A DNA stretch of 64,000 bases from assembly GCA_017828975.1 (NCBI GenBank), contig JAGAJN010000020.1, positions 1-64,000 of the forward strand, read 5' to 3'. This document shows, piece after piece, positions 54,376 through 63,219 of this stretch. Position 1 is the first letter of the stretch. Each line of letters starts with the position of its first letter. Both the position numbers and the translations under genes were made by a program. A model generated the notes under the pieces. That model had not been told where the DNA came from, searched no databases, and saw nothing but the letters and a program-made list of their open reading frames with translations. The stretch is from Oscillospiraceae bacterium. GTDB taxonomy: Bacteria; Bacillota; Clostridia; Oscillospirales; Ruminococcaceae.

Positions 54376-54897
54376 TCATTTCATTTTAGCCACATAAATT
54401 TTGCTGACAGGTATGCCGAGAGCGGTCGATACCGACTTGTAGACCGCTTCGCAGGTTTTGCTGTTTCCACCTCCCTCACACACAATAACAACGCCGCTTA
54501 TCTGCGGGACGATTATCTTTTTCACAAGTGCCTCGTCCCTGTCGCCGCTGTCGATTATCTCAAAATTAGTTTGTCTTGACTGCTTGTTTTCCCCCTCTCT
54601 GCGTTCCTCAGTTTTTTCGGCGTAGATATATTCCTCGGTCGTGCTGACAGTCAGCATGACTTCCGCCTTGCCGACGCCCTTAATGGTTGAAAGGATATTT
54701 TTCAGCTGCTGCTCGGTGTCGCATCGGAAGCGTTCGGTCTCCTCGGTAAATGCCGCTGTTTCCACAGACGGCTGAGTTTTGGGCGGGCTGTCACAGCAAA
54801 CGATAAGTATCACGCCGATGATACCGAGAAACACGGCGGCCTTTATAAGCTTATCCCTGCCGAAAGCAGCCTCCAGCCTTGATACAATTTTATTCAT
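54376..54897 (-). CDS. spoIIIAG: Stage III sporulation protein AG
   Basis: About 173 residues with one membrane segment (KAAVFLGIIGVILIV) and an extracytoplasmic ring-building domain (LKNILSTIKGVGKAEVMLTV, VPQISGVVIVCEGG). The ATG at 54897 overlaps the spoIIIAF stop. GGGAG is 12 bases upstream; a TTG 12 bases earlier sits directly on that site and is less likely. Forms a ring in the feeding-tube complex in Bacillus. Confidence 0.92.
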   Translation of the reverse strand: MNKIVSRLEAAFGRDKLIKAAVFLGIIGVILIVCCDSPPKTQPSVETAAFTEETERFRCDTEQQLKNILSTIKGVGKAEVMLTVSTTEEYIYAEKTEERREGENKQSRQTNFEIIDSGDRDEALVKKIIVPQISGVVIVCEGGGNSKTCEAVYKSVSTALGIPVSKIYVAKMK

Positions 54898-55372
54898 CGT
54901 ATGATTCAACTCCCGCAGTTATTTCGTATTCCCCGGGTATCTCGCTTCGGATAAGCTTTTCCGCTTCCAAAGCCGATCTTTCGTCGGACGCTTGAATATC
55001 TATCCTGTTAATAGATATGCTGCCGTCCTCGGAAATATTAACATCGGAAGATATTTGGACCGCAATATTTTTTTCGGAGCATAATCGTTCAATATTTCCC
55101 GAAATATTTGCGCAGACAGACTGCCTGAGAAGCTCCTCGCCATACCGGACACTGTCATCAATGCCTGCCTGTACCTGAACAGCCGAAGCCTTTGTATTTT
55201 TCAGATCAATATCTCCCGAAACAAACGGCTTTGCGATAATAACTATCATCATCAGCGAAAATATCAGCTTAAATTCGCTTTTGAACTTTTCCGCAGGCAG
55301 AAAGCAACCGATTATGGAAAAAGCTGTCCCGAGAAAGCAGACCGCAGCAGCGGCAGATCTTACAGTTTCCAT
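54890..55372 (-). CDS. spoIIIAF: Stage III sporulation protein AF
   Basis: About 160 residues with two N-terminal membrane segments (VRSAAAAVCFLGTAFSII and FKLIFSLMMIVIIAKPFV) and a C-terminal soluble domain (QISSDVNISEDGSISINRIDI, AEKLIRSEI). The ATG at 55372 lies next to the spoIIIAE stop with GGGGG upstream; a longer frame reading back through spoIIIAE is spurious. Confidence 0.9.
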   Translation of the reverse strand: METVRSAAAAVCFLGTAFSIIGCFLPAEKFKSEFKLIFSLMMIVIIAKPFVSGDIDLKNTKASAVQVQAGIDDSVRYGEELLRQSVCANISGNIERLCSEKNIAVQISSDVNISEDGSISINRIDIQASDERSALEAEKLIRSEIPGEYEITAGVESYDE

Positions 55373-55373
55373 A

Positions 55374-56525
55374 TTATCCGCCCCCTGCCAATGCAATTCC
55401 TGCGGAAAGCACCACCGCAGTTGAAACAACAAACATAATTGAGAATGACATTAGCACACTGAAAATGAGTGCCAATACGTCATCTGCCGCTGACAGAAAT
55501 GTCTTTACCGGACCGCAGTCAAACATCGAAGCAGCCGCCGATGCAAGCATAAGCACCATTCGGAACACCGCCGTTTCAACCAATGGCGGAAGCACCATAA
55601 CACAGACAGCAATTATCCCGAAAATGCCTACACCCGACCGCAGAACACCGAAGCTCGCCTTGACCGTCCCGTAAGCGTCGGAAACCGCTCCGCCCACAAC
55701 GGGGATAAAATTTGACGCAGCAAGCTTCACCGCCTTTGCAGCCACTGTATCTGCCGATGTCCCCGCAAAGCTTTGCAGCGAAACAAGTGCGGTAAATACC
55801 GTCATTGTCAGGGAAACGGCAAATGTCACAAACTTTTTTATGCAGGCGGTGAACCCAGACATTGCAAAATCGGGATTTACGCCTTCTGCGATCCCAAGCG
55901 CAAGCATTACCGAAAGCAGCGGCTGTATAATGCTTTTTGACAGCTCCACAGCCAACTGTGCCGCACCGATGATCGCCATGCTATATAACGCCGAGGACGT
56001 AATTCCCCCGCCCGCCGCCGAGACCGCAGCAAACACGGGAGCATACGCTATCATAAAATGTCCGCCCTGTTCAAGCGTCAGAAAGCAATTGTCAAGACAG
56101 CCTCCCACAGACGGCATAACTATCATAACGCAGATGAGCGAAGCCGTTATTCCATAAACAGAAGCGACCGATCTATCCGTAACCCCCTTGCTCATAGCCG
56201 TTGCGGCGGCGGAAACCGTAACAGCAGCAGCAAGCCTTCCCGCAAGCTTGGGAACAGCCGAAAGCCTGTCCCGAAACACGTCTGCGATATAAGAAAGAAT
56301 ATCCCCAGGGGACATTTTCACGGCGTTCACGGGATCATCGGGAGATATGTTATGCTCGTCCAAAAATTCCTCCGCATTATCCGTAAGATTTTCATCAAGA
56401 CTGTCCCCGCCCAGATCATCAAGAATTTCCGAGCCTGACGGAACGGAAAAGCTTTCTGCCGAACAGGTCAGCGGAAAATACACAAGTGTAATCAAAATTG
56501 CAGCCACAGCTATAAATGCTTTCAT
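55374..56525 (-). CDS. spoIIIAE: Stage III sporulation protein AE
   Basis: Polytopic membrane protein of about 383 residues, with a signal-like N-terminus (KAFIAVAAILITLVYFPLTCSA), an acidic soluble stretch (EILDDLGGDSLDE) and about seven hydrophobic segments after residue 130. A core part of the mother-cell channel. The ATG at 56525 has AAAAGGAG 5 bases upstream; a longer in-frame reading overlaps spoIIIAD and is not needed. Confidence 0.92.
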   Translation of the reverse strand: MKAFIAVAAILITLVYFPLTCSAESFSVPSGSEILDDLGGDSLDENLTDNAEEFLDEHNISPDDPVNAVKMSPGDILSYIADVFRDRLSAVPKLAGRLAAAVTVSAAATAMSKGVTDRSVASVYGITASLICVMIVMPSVGGCLDNCFLTLEQGGHFMIAYAPVFAAVSAAGGGITSSALYSMAIIGAAQLAVELSKSIIQPLLSVMLALGIAEGVNPDFAMSGFTACIKKFVTFAVSLTMTVFTALVSLQSFAGTSADTVAAKAVKLAASNFIPVVGGAVSDAYGTVKASFGVLRSGVGIFGIIAVCVMVLPPLVETAVFRMVLMLASAAASMFDCGPVKTFLSAADDVLALIFSVLMSFSIMFVVSTAVVLSAGIALAGGG

Positions 56526-56536
56526 TTTTTCTCCTT

Positions 56537-56926
56537 TTATGCAGACAAAAGCCTGTCCGCTATCTTTATTACTTCGGTAAATAAGGGCAGTGCATTCAAC
56601 GCCAGCATAGCCCGTCCGCAAAGCTCTGCCTGTGAAGCGAGATTGCTTTCTCCGCAGTCACGGCAGATATTGCCCGCCAGCTGAGTTATGCAGCATATTC
56701 CCGCCGACCGAAACATTATCCCTATGTACTCGGAATCCGCTCCCGCCTTTTCCATAAGTGCTTCCGCAGCAGCAGCCACAGGCGAAAAGCTCAGCACGGC
56801 AAAGCCCATGACCGCCGCAGAAACCGCAGCCGAAAGCATTGCCGAATATTCCTTCCCAAAGCGGTCGAACACCTTGCAGAATATCGCCGCCGTAATACAT
56901 ATCCCCGCCGCAGATACCGCTGTCAT
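56537..56926 (-). CDS. spoIIIAD: Stage III sporulation protein AD
   Basis: A 129-residue membrane protein with hydrophobic segments (AVSAAGICITAAIFC, LSAAVSAAVMGFAVL and more). It contains the pattern EYIGIMFRSAGICCITQLAG typical of the family. The ATG shares one base with the spoIIIAC stop (TGATG). Confidence 0.9.
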   Translation of the reverse strand: MTAVSAAGICITAAIFCKVFDRFGKEYSAMLSAAVSAAVMGFAVLSFSPVAAAAEALMEKAGADSEYIGIMFRSAGICCITQLAGNICRDCGESNLASQAELCGRAMLALNALPLFTEVIKIADRLLSA

Positions 56927-57120
56927 CAGAAGCCGAACACGCTTTTCACTTCCTCGAAAAGCGCCGATATTTCCGTTATCAGCATCATCAGGACGACTAT
57001 CAGACCTGCAAGGGTAGTCATCATAGCCTGTTCCTCCCTGTCGGCTTTTTTCAGTATCAGATTAAGTACGGCAACGATTATCCCGATACCTGCTACCTTG
57101 AAAATCAAATCTATTTCCAT
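56926..57120 (-). CDS. spoIIIAC: Stage III sporulation protein AC
   Basis: A 64-residue membrane protein with two hydrophobic segments (FKVAGIGIIVAVLNLIL and MTTLAGLIVVLMMLI), the normal size for the family. The ATG at 57120 has TAGGAG 5 bases upstream, overlapping the spoIIIAB stop region; a longer in-frame version is spurious. Confidence 0.92.
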   Translation of the reverse strand: MEIDLIFKVAGIGIIVAVLNLILKKADREEQAMMTTLAGLIVVLMMLITEISALFEEVKSVFGF

Positions 57121-57128
57121 AAGCACTC

Positions 57129-57641
57129 CTAACAAATCATCAACAGAACTGCCGCTCCGCACAGTACAGACAGAGATGTGCAAAGCTTTACCCGCTTTTC
57201 CGTTTCGGGAACAAGCTGCGATATTTTTTCCCGAAACCGCTCCCGCAAACCTTCCAGCGACATGACCTGACCGTCCAGATCTGTCTTTCCGAGGAAATCC
57301 CCCACCGAAAGAAGCAGCTCCTTTTCCTCATTGTCAAGACGGCATTCCTTCCATTCGGACACGGCTTTTTTCCACATTTCGCCGAATGGTATCATATCGG
57401 AATATTCGGCTTTGGTGAACGACGAAAGAAATTCCAGAGAAGAAAACGAGCCTTCCGAAGCAAGCCGTCCGCATGCCTCAAACACGTCAAGTCCGCTGAA
57501 ACGAAAGCTCAGTATCAGCTGTGCCGTTAAGCTTTCCGACGCTCTCAGCTGAACCAGACGCTTTCGTGCATTGTCCGACAGATATGCCCCCGCAGCAAGT
57601 GACGCCGCCGCTACCATTACCGTTCCCGCAAGCTTGACCAT
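57129..57641 (-). CDS. spoIIIAB: Stage III sporulation protein AB
   Basis: About 170 residues with an N-terminal anchor (VKLAGTVMVAAASLAAGAYL), a mostly helical body (LNNEE-type KECRLDNEEKELLLSVGDF) and a C-terminal hydrophobic tail. The ATG at 57641 is chosen because GGAGG lies 9 bases upstream; a further ATG at 57662 has only a weak site. Its first 155 bases are shared with the extended end of spoIIIAA in another frame. Confidence 0.9.
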   Translation of the reverse strand: MVKLAGTVMVAAASLAAGAYLSDNARKRLVQLRASESLTAQLILSFRFSGLDVFEACGRLASEGSFSSLEFLSSFTKAEYSDMIPFGEMWKKAVSEWKECRLDNEEKELLLSVGDFLGKTDLDGQVMSLEGLRERFREKISQLVPETEKRVKLCTSLSVLCGAAVLLMIC

Positions 57642-58569
57642 TTTTGCATACCTCCATTTCATTTTTCCTGTACAATAAATCGGACACTTCTTTTATTTGG
57701 CATTTTTCAAGGAACGCTGCCCGAGTGAAAATCCCCATATTTATAAGCGGACGGATATGCGGCTTTGCCATAAGCTCACGCATATTTCCCGCATGAACAG
57801 CCGCAATGAAGATAACACCGCTGTTTGCTGACGCTTCTATGGCTTCACAGTCCTCCCGGCAGCCTATCTCATCGCAGATAATGTATTCGGGCGACAGCAC
57901 TCGAACGGCAGTTTCCAGACCCTTTGCCTTCCCGTAACCCGTCAGAACATCTGTGAAAACACCTACGGAATTCTGCGGCTCATTTCTGTAAACTGCCGCC
58001 AGCTCCCCCGTGTCATCAATAAGTGCGACCTTGTGCTTAATTCCCAAAATCCTGCATAAGTCACGCAAATAAGTAGTCTTGCCGCTTGACGGCGCTCCCG
58101 CTATAAGAAATCCGCCGCTTTTCGGGAGATGTCCCACAAGCTCGTCCGCTGCACCTGTTATCTGCCGTGCAATACGGTAGTTCATTCCCGAAATGTGATT
58201 TATTCCAAGACTGCCGTCAGCACTATGCACCGCCGTTCCGCAGAAGCCCACGCGATGCCCGCCTTTGAGCGTTACAAATCCAAGACTTATTTCACGCTTA
58301 AAGCAATGCACCGAGCTTCGGCAGACCGTTTCAAAAGCAGCGGCAAGCTCATTTTCTGTCGGAATAATACCCGTCTGCGCTGAGCGGATAACACCGCCGT
58401 GTTCCGATATGATAAGCTGCTCCCCGCCTGCTGTCAGAGATATGGGTTTCCCCGCCCTCAGACGTATTTCAGATGCAGAAGCTTTTATATCCGAAGAAAC
58501 TCTTTCAAGTGATCTTTTCAGCCTGTCCGGCAGAAACCCTATTACCTTATCATAGCTCGACGTGTCCAT
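57487..58569 (-). CDS. spoIIIAA: Stage III sporulation protein AA (ATPase) with extended tail
   Basis: Secretion-type ATPase energising the SpoIIIA channel. Walker A is AGAPSSGKTTYLR and Walker B LSPEYIICDEIG. From the ATG at 58569 (GGGAG 10 bases upstream) it would be 360 residues, longer than the family's usual 300-330. The last 50 residues after LLYRKNEME are a Gly/Ser/Cys-rich string with no family character, encoded in the frame overlapping spoIIIAB by 155 bases. A stop codon may have been lost or the tail may simply be tolerated. Confidence 0.9.
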   Translation of the reverse strand: MDTSSYDKVIGFLPDRLKRSLERVSSDIKASASEIRLRAGKPISLTAGGEQLIISEHGGVIRSAQTGIIPTENELAAAFETVCRSSVHCFKREISLGFVTLKGGHRVGFCGTAVHSADGSLGINHISGMNYRIARQITGAADELVGHLPKSGGFLIAGAPSSGKTTYLRDLCRILGIKHKVALIDDTGELAAVYRNEPQNSVGVFTDVLTGYGKAKGLETAVRVLSPEYIICDEIGCREDCEAIEASANSGVIFIAAVHAGNMRELMAKPHIRPLINMGIFTRAAFLEKCQIKEVSDLLYRKNEMEVCKNGQACGNGNGSGGVTCCGGISVGQCTKASGSAESVGKLNGTADTELSFQRT

Positions 58570-58590
58570 ATTTTTATCACTCCCACGGTC

Positions 58591-58620
58591 TTTATATGGA
58601 AATTCTATGCGGTAATCATC
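58591..58620 (-). promoter_or_regulatory. Possible sigma-E-like promoter of the spoIIIA operon
   Basis: On the minus strand GATGATT (58614-58620), 15 bases, then CATATAAA (58591-58598), partly matching the sigma-E pattern and lying about 22 bases before spoIIIAA. Weak match; included because sigma-E control is expected from family knowledge. Confidence 0.3.
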
Positions 58621-58631
58621 GGTATTAGACC

Positions 58632-58666
58632 AAAAAAATCCGCCGTCGGAAAAATCCAACAGCGGA
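58632..58666 (-). terminator. Terminator of prfC
   Basis: A 12-bp stem with two G-U pairs (58639-58650 and 58655-58666), a 4-base loop and TTTTTTT on the minus strand. It separates prfC from the sporulation operon. Confidence 0.88.
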
Positions 58667-58679
58667 AAAATTATTATTA

Positions 58680-60266
58680 TCAATCTCTGTTAAATTCGGA
58701 AAGCACAAGTCCTTCATTCTTTTCAAGTGCCCAGCGGATATTCCATTCGCTGGTGAAAATCAGAAGATAATTATCCTTGAAATCCTGTACTATCTTTGTA
58801 TCGGAGCTGAGATTAAGGCTCTTGACATCAATGTCCTTGTTTTCTATCCATCTTATATACTGATAAGGAAGTCCCTCACGGATAATGTCAACATTATACT
58901 CGTTTTTCAGACGATATTCCAGAACTTCAAACTGAAGAACGCCGACAACGCCCACAATTACCTCTTCCATTCCCGAAAAAGGCTCATGAAATATCTGAAT
59001 AGCACCCTCCTGGGCTATCTGAGTTGTTCCCTTGACAAACTGCTTTCTTTTGAGTGTGTCTTTCTGACGTATTCTTGCGAAATGCTCGGGAGCGAAGGTA
59101 GGTATTCCTTCATATGCTATCTTCCGTCCCGGAGCGCAGACTGTATCTCCGATAGAGAAAATTCCGGGGTCAAAAACACCGATAATGTCACCTGCGTATG
59201 CCTCGTTGATGATCTCTCTTTCCTGAGCCATCATCTGCTGCGGCTGAGAAAGACGGAGCTTTTTGTCACCCTGAACGTGATATACTTCCATATCTCTGTC
59301 AAAGCGTCCGGAGCATATTCTCATAAATGTAAGTCTGTCCCTGTGCGCCTTGTTCATATTCGCTTGAATTTTGAATACGAATGCAGAGAAATCGTCGTCA
59401 TAAGGGCTTATTTCACCCTCGGAGGACATTCTCGGCAGAGGGGGTGTGGTCATTTTGATAAAGTCCTCAAGGAATGGTTCAACGCCGAAATTGGTCAGCG
59501 CAGAGCCGAAAAATACGGGCGAAAGCTCTCCCCTGTTTACAGCGTCAATGTCAAACTCATAGCTTGCGCCGTCCAGCAGTTCAATATCATCAAACAAATT
59601 CTGACGGTTCTCGGAGCCGATAAGCTCGTCCAGCTTTTCGTCGGAAAGGTCGACCTCGGAAGCCTCAACAGCATGATGTCCGCCGTTTGCCTTAAAGGAC
59701 ACGATGTGACGCTTCATTCTGTCGTAAACGCCCTTGAACTCACGTCCGCAGCCGATAGGCCAGTTTACGGGAAATGTCTTGATACCAAGTTCGTTTTCTA
59801 TCTGGTCAAGCAGATCAAATGGGTTTTTCGCTTCTCTGTCCATCTTGTTGATAAAGGTAAAGATGGGAATATGACGCATTACGCAGACCTTGAAAAGCTT
59901 TCTGGTCTGATTCTCGACGCCCTTAGCAGCATCAATGACCATTACAGCGGAGTCGGCAGCCATAAGTGTACGGTATGTGTCTTCAGAGAAATCCTGATGT
60001 CCCGGAGTATCGAGTATATTGATGCAGCAGTCCTTATAGTTAAACTGCATTACCGATGATGTGACCGAGATACCTCTCTGCTTTTCAATTTCCATCCAGT
60101 CGGAAACAGCGTGACGGTCGGACTTTTTGCCCTTTACCGAACCTGCCAAAGCAATAGCTCCGCCGTAAAGCAGAAATTTTTCCGTTAAAGTGGTCTTTCC
60201 TGCGTCGGGGTGAGAGATTATCGCAAAGGTCCTTCTTTTGTTTATTTCATTTTCGTATTTACTCAC
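58680..60266 (-). CDS. prfC: Peptide chain release factor 3
   Basis: GTPase that recycles RF1 and RF2, about 528 residues. Motifs are G1 SHPDAGKTTLTEK, G3 DTPGHQDFSEDTYR, G4 NKMDREAKNP and the C-terminal RF3 domain. The start is a GTG at 60266 with GGAGG 7 bases upstream; a longer TTG-started frame has no site. It has its own promoter and terminator, so it is monocistronic. Confidence 0.95.
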   Translation of the reverse strand: MSKYENEINKRRTFAIISHPDAGKTTLTEKFLLYGGAIALAGSVKGKKSDRHAVSDWMEIEKQRGISVTSSVMQFNYKDCCINILDTPGHQDFSEDTYRTLMAADSAVMVIDAAKGVENQTRKLFKVCVMRHIPIFTFINKMDREAKNPFDLLDQIENELGIKTFPVNWPIGCGREFKGVYDRMKRHIVSFKANGGHHAVEASEVDLSDEKLDELIGSENRQNLFDDIELLDGASYEFDIDAVNRGELSPVFFGSALTNFGVEPFLEDFIKMTTPPLPRMSSEGEISPYDDDFSAFVFKIQANMNKAHRDRLTFMRICSGRFDRDMEVYHVQGDKKLRLSQPQQMMAQEREIINEAYAGDIIGVFDPGIFSIGDTVCAPGRKIAYEGIPTFAPEHFARIRQKDTLKRKQFVKGTTQIAQEGAIQIFHEPFSGMEEVIVGVVGVLQFEVLEYRLKNEYNVDIIREGLPYQYIRWIENKDIDVKSLNLSSDTKIVQDFKDNYLLIFTSEWNIRWALEKNEGLVLSEFNRD

Positions 60267-60316
60267 AAATTTTCCTCCAAGCGTTGTTGATATGCTTTTT
60301 GACAAACCTAAAAAAT

Positions 60317-60345
60317 ATTATACCACATTTATCCGTGAATTGCAA
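60317..60345 (-). promoter_or_regulatory. prfC promoter
   Basis: On the minus strand TTGCAA (60340-60345), a 17-base spacer and TATAAT (60317-60322), with TGG before the -10. About 50 bases upstream of the GTG start. Confidence 0.82.
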
Positions 60346-60367
60346 TCAAAAAATAATAAAATTTATG

Positions 60368-60396
60368 TTTACAATTCCAACGTTTTATGTTATTAT
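60368..60396 (+). promoter_or_regulatory. Promoter of the small unknown gene at 60439
   Basis: TTTACA (60368-60373), a 17-base spacer and TATTAT (60391-60396), with TGT before it. Divergent from the prfC promoter. Confidence 0.75.
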
Positions 60397-60438
60397 TAAA
60401 ACATAAACAGAAAACTAAAAAATGGAAGGAATAGGCTT

Positions 60439-60705
60439 ATGAGATCAAAACGCTTTGATATACCCGAAAAATACTATTTTGAGGCAAAAAATGTTTTCAG
60501 TGGAAGCGGCAACCGAGGAGATTTCAACTTCCGTCTTGATCCGGTAAAGGAAAGCGGAAAGCTTAACCTGATAATCTGGTACGGCAAGCTTGCCTATAAT
60601 CTGAGTGAAATTGTATTCGACGAATCTTATGAAATGTCCGCAGAAGGCTATGACCAAGCTGTTTCAAGGCTTGATGAAGAGTTTGAGAAGTATTCTGCTA
60701 ACTGA
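60439..60705 (+). CDS. Hypothetical protein, 88 residues
   Basis: I do not recognise it. It is soluble, with a likely strand-rich centre (DFNFRLDPVKESGKLNLIIWYGKLAYNLSE is the region) and a helical C-terminus (SRLDEEFEKYS). GGAAGGAAT lies before the ATG, its own promoter stands upstream and a strong hairpin terminator follows. These three signals strongly support a real, separately transcribed gene. Confidence 0.82.
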   Translation: MRSKRFDIPEKYYFEAKNVFSGSGNRGDFNFRLDPVKESGKLNLIIWYGKLAYNLSEIVFDESYEMSAEGYDQAVSRLDEEFEKYSAN

Positions 60706-60711
60706 ATAATA

Positions 60712-60750
60712 ACGCCGTAGTGTTCATCAAAAACACTACGGCGTCATTTT
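60712..60750. terminator. Bidirectional terminator between the 60439 gene and tgt
   Basis: A perfect 13-bp inverted repeat (60712-60724 and 60732-60744) with a 7-base loop, followed by TTTT on plus. It also lies 12 bases beyond the tgt stop on minus. Confidence 0.88.
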
Positions 60751-60761
60751 ATATAGAAAAA

Positions 60762-62281
<1,520 letters not shown>

Positions 62282-62341
62282 ATTTACCTCCGATAAAAAT
62301 AGCATTTTATTTATTGTATCATACTTTTCGGATAAAATCAA

Positions 62342-63103
62342 TTAATTTTTTCTGAATTCCGTTGCAGTCATTCCTGTACGCTTTTTGAACTGTCTTATAA
62401 AATGGACATCATTTTCGTATCCGCAAAGCTCTGCTATCTCACGGACGGACAAGGACGTGGTTTTCAGATAACGCTTTGCCGCCGCTATCCTTGCCCTGAT
62501 AACGTCCTCACCGAAGCTTACGCCGAATTCTGCCTTGTATGCCGCCTGAAAATGTGACGGACTGAGCAGGACTTTTGCAGCGGAATCATCTATTTTGTAA
62601 CTACCTGACGGAGTACTGTATATATCTGCCCGAAGTCGCTGTAAATCGTCCCTGTGAGGCTTGGGTACAGATCTTGCACCATCGGTTCCCAGCTTTAAAA
62701 AAAGCAGCCGCAGAAGCAGGTCAGCACATTCCCCCGCACGTCTGTCCTCGGAAACTGATTCAAGGCTCAGAAGCTCCAGCAGACTTTCCGCAGAAGCCGC
62801 CGAACCAACGCTGAACGGACGGTCGAAGCAAATACCTGCCCGTTCAAAGAATATATCAGTTTCATTACAGTCAAAATGCACCCAATGATTGATGTATTTT
62901 CCGCCCTTTGCGCCGTATATCTGAGGTGTTCCCTTTGCGTAAATAATAGCACTGTTTTCAGAAACGGCTATTTCGGTATCTCTCGAAACTACATAGGCGG
63001 GAGTTTTAAAAATCAGCAGCAGATTATCTCCCGAACCATCGGGACGGTCAATACGAAAATCCTCGTCATGACAGTAGGAGATCCCCATTGCGTGAAGTTC
63101 CAT
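62342..63103 (-). CDS. AraC-family transcription regulator
   Basis: A 253-residue regulator. The N-terminal part (about 1-95) is a cupin-like effector domain (YINHWVHFDCNETDIFF). Two helix-turn-helix motifs follow (about 160-253), the last being VREIAELCGYENDVHFIRQFKKRTG. GGAGAAA lies before the ATG. It is divergent from the GH51 gene, with overlapping promoters, so it probably senses an arabinose-type sugar and controls that gene. Confidence 0.92.
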   Translation of the reverse strand: MELHAMGISYCHDEDFRIDRPDGSGDNLLLIFKTPAYVVSRDTEIAVSENSAIIYAKGTPQIYGAKGGKYINHWVHFDCNETDIFFERAGICFDRPFSVGSAASAESLLELLSLESVSEDRRAGECADLLLRLLFLKLGTDGARSVPKPHRDDLQRLRADIYSTPSGSYKIDDSAAKVLLSPSHFQAAYKAEFGVSFGEDVIRARIAAAKRYLKTTSLSVREIAELCGYENDVHFIRQFKKRTGMTATEFRKN

Positions 63104-63121
63104 AGCATTTCTCCAATCGTA

Positions 63122-63131
63122 TGATATATCA
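63122..63131. repeat. Palindrome in the AraC/GH51 intergenic region
   Basis: TGATATATCA is a perfect 10-bp palindrome beside the AraC -10. Candidate operator; short, so chance occurrence in AT-rich sequence is possible. Confidence 0.35.
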
Positions 63132-63141
63132 GTTATTAAAT

Positions 63142-63170
63142 ATTATAAATCATTGTAACCGATATGTCAA
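63142..63170 (-). promoter_or_regulatory. Consensus promoter of the AraC-type gene
   Basis: On the minus strand TTGACA (63165-63170), a 17-base spacer and TATAAT (63142-63147): a perfect sigma-70 match, about 38 bases from the ATG. Confidence 0.88.
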
Positions 63171-63182
63171 GAGTGATATAAT
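63153..63182 (+). promoter_or_regulatory. Promoter of the GH51 gene
   Basis: TTGTAA (63153-63158), an 18-base spacer and TATAAT (63177-63182), about 37 bases upstream of the GH51 ATG. It overlaps the divergent AraC promoter. Confidence 0.7.
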
Positions 63183-63219
63183 CTAAATAGAAAATTTCAT
63201 TCTGAAAGGCGGAAATTAA

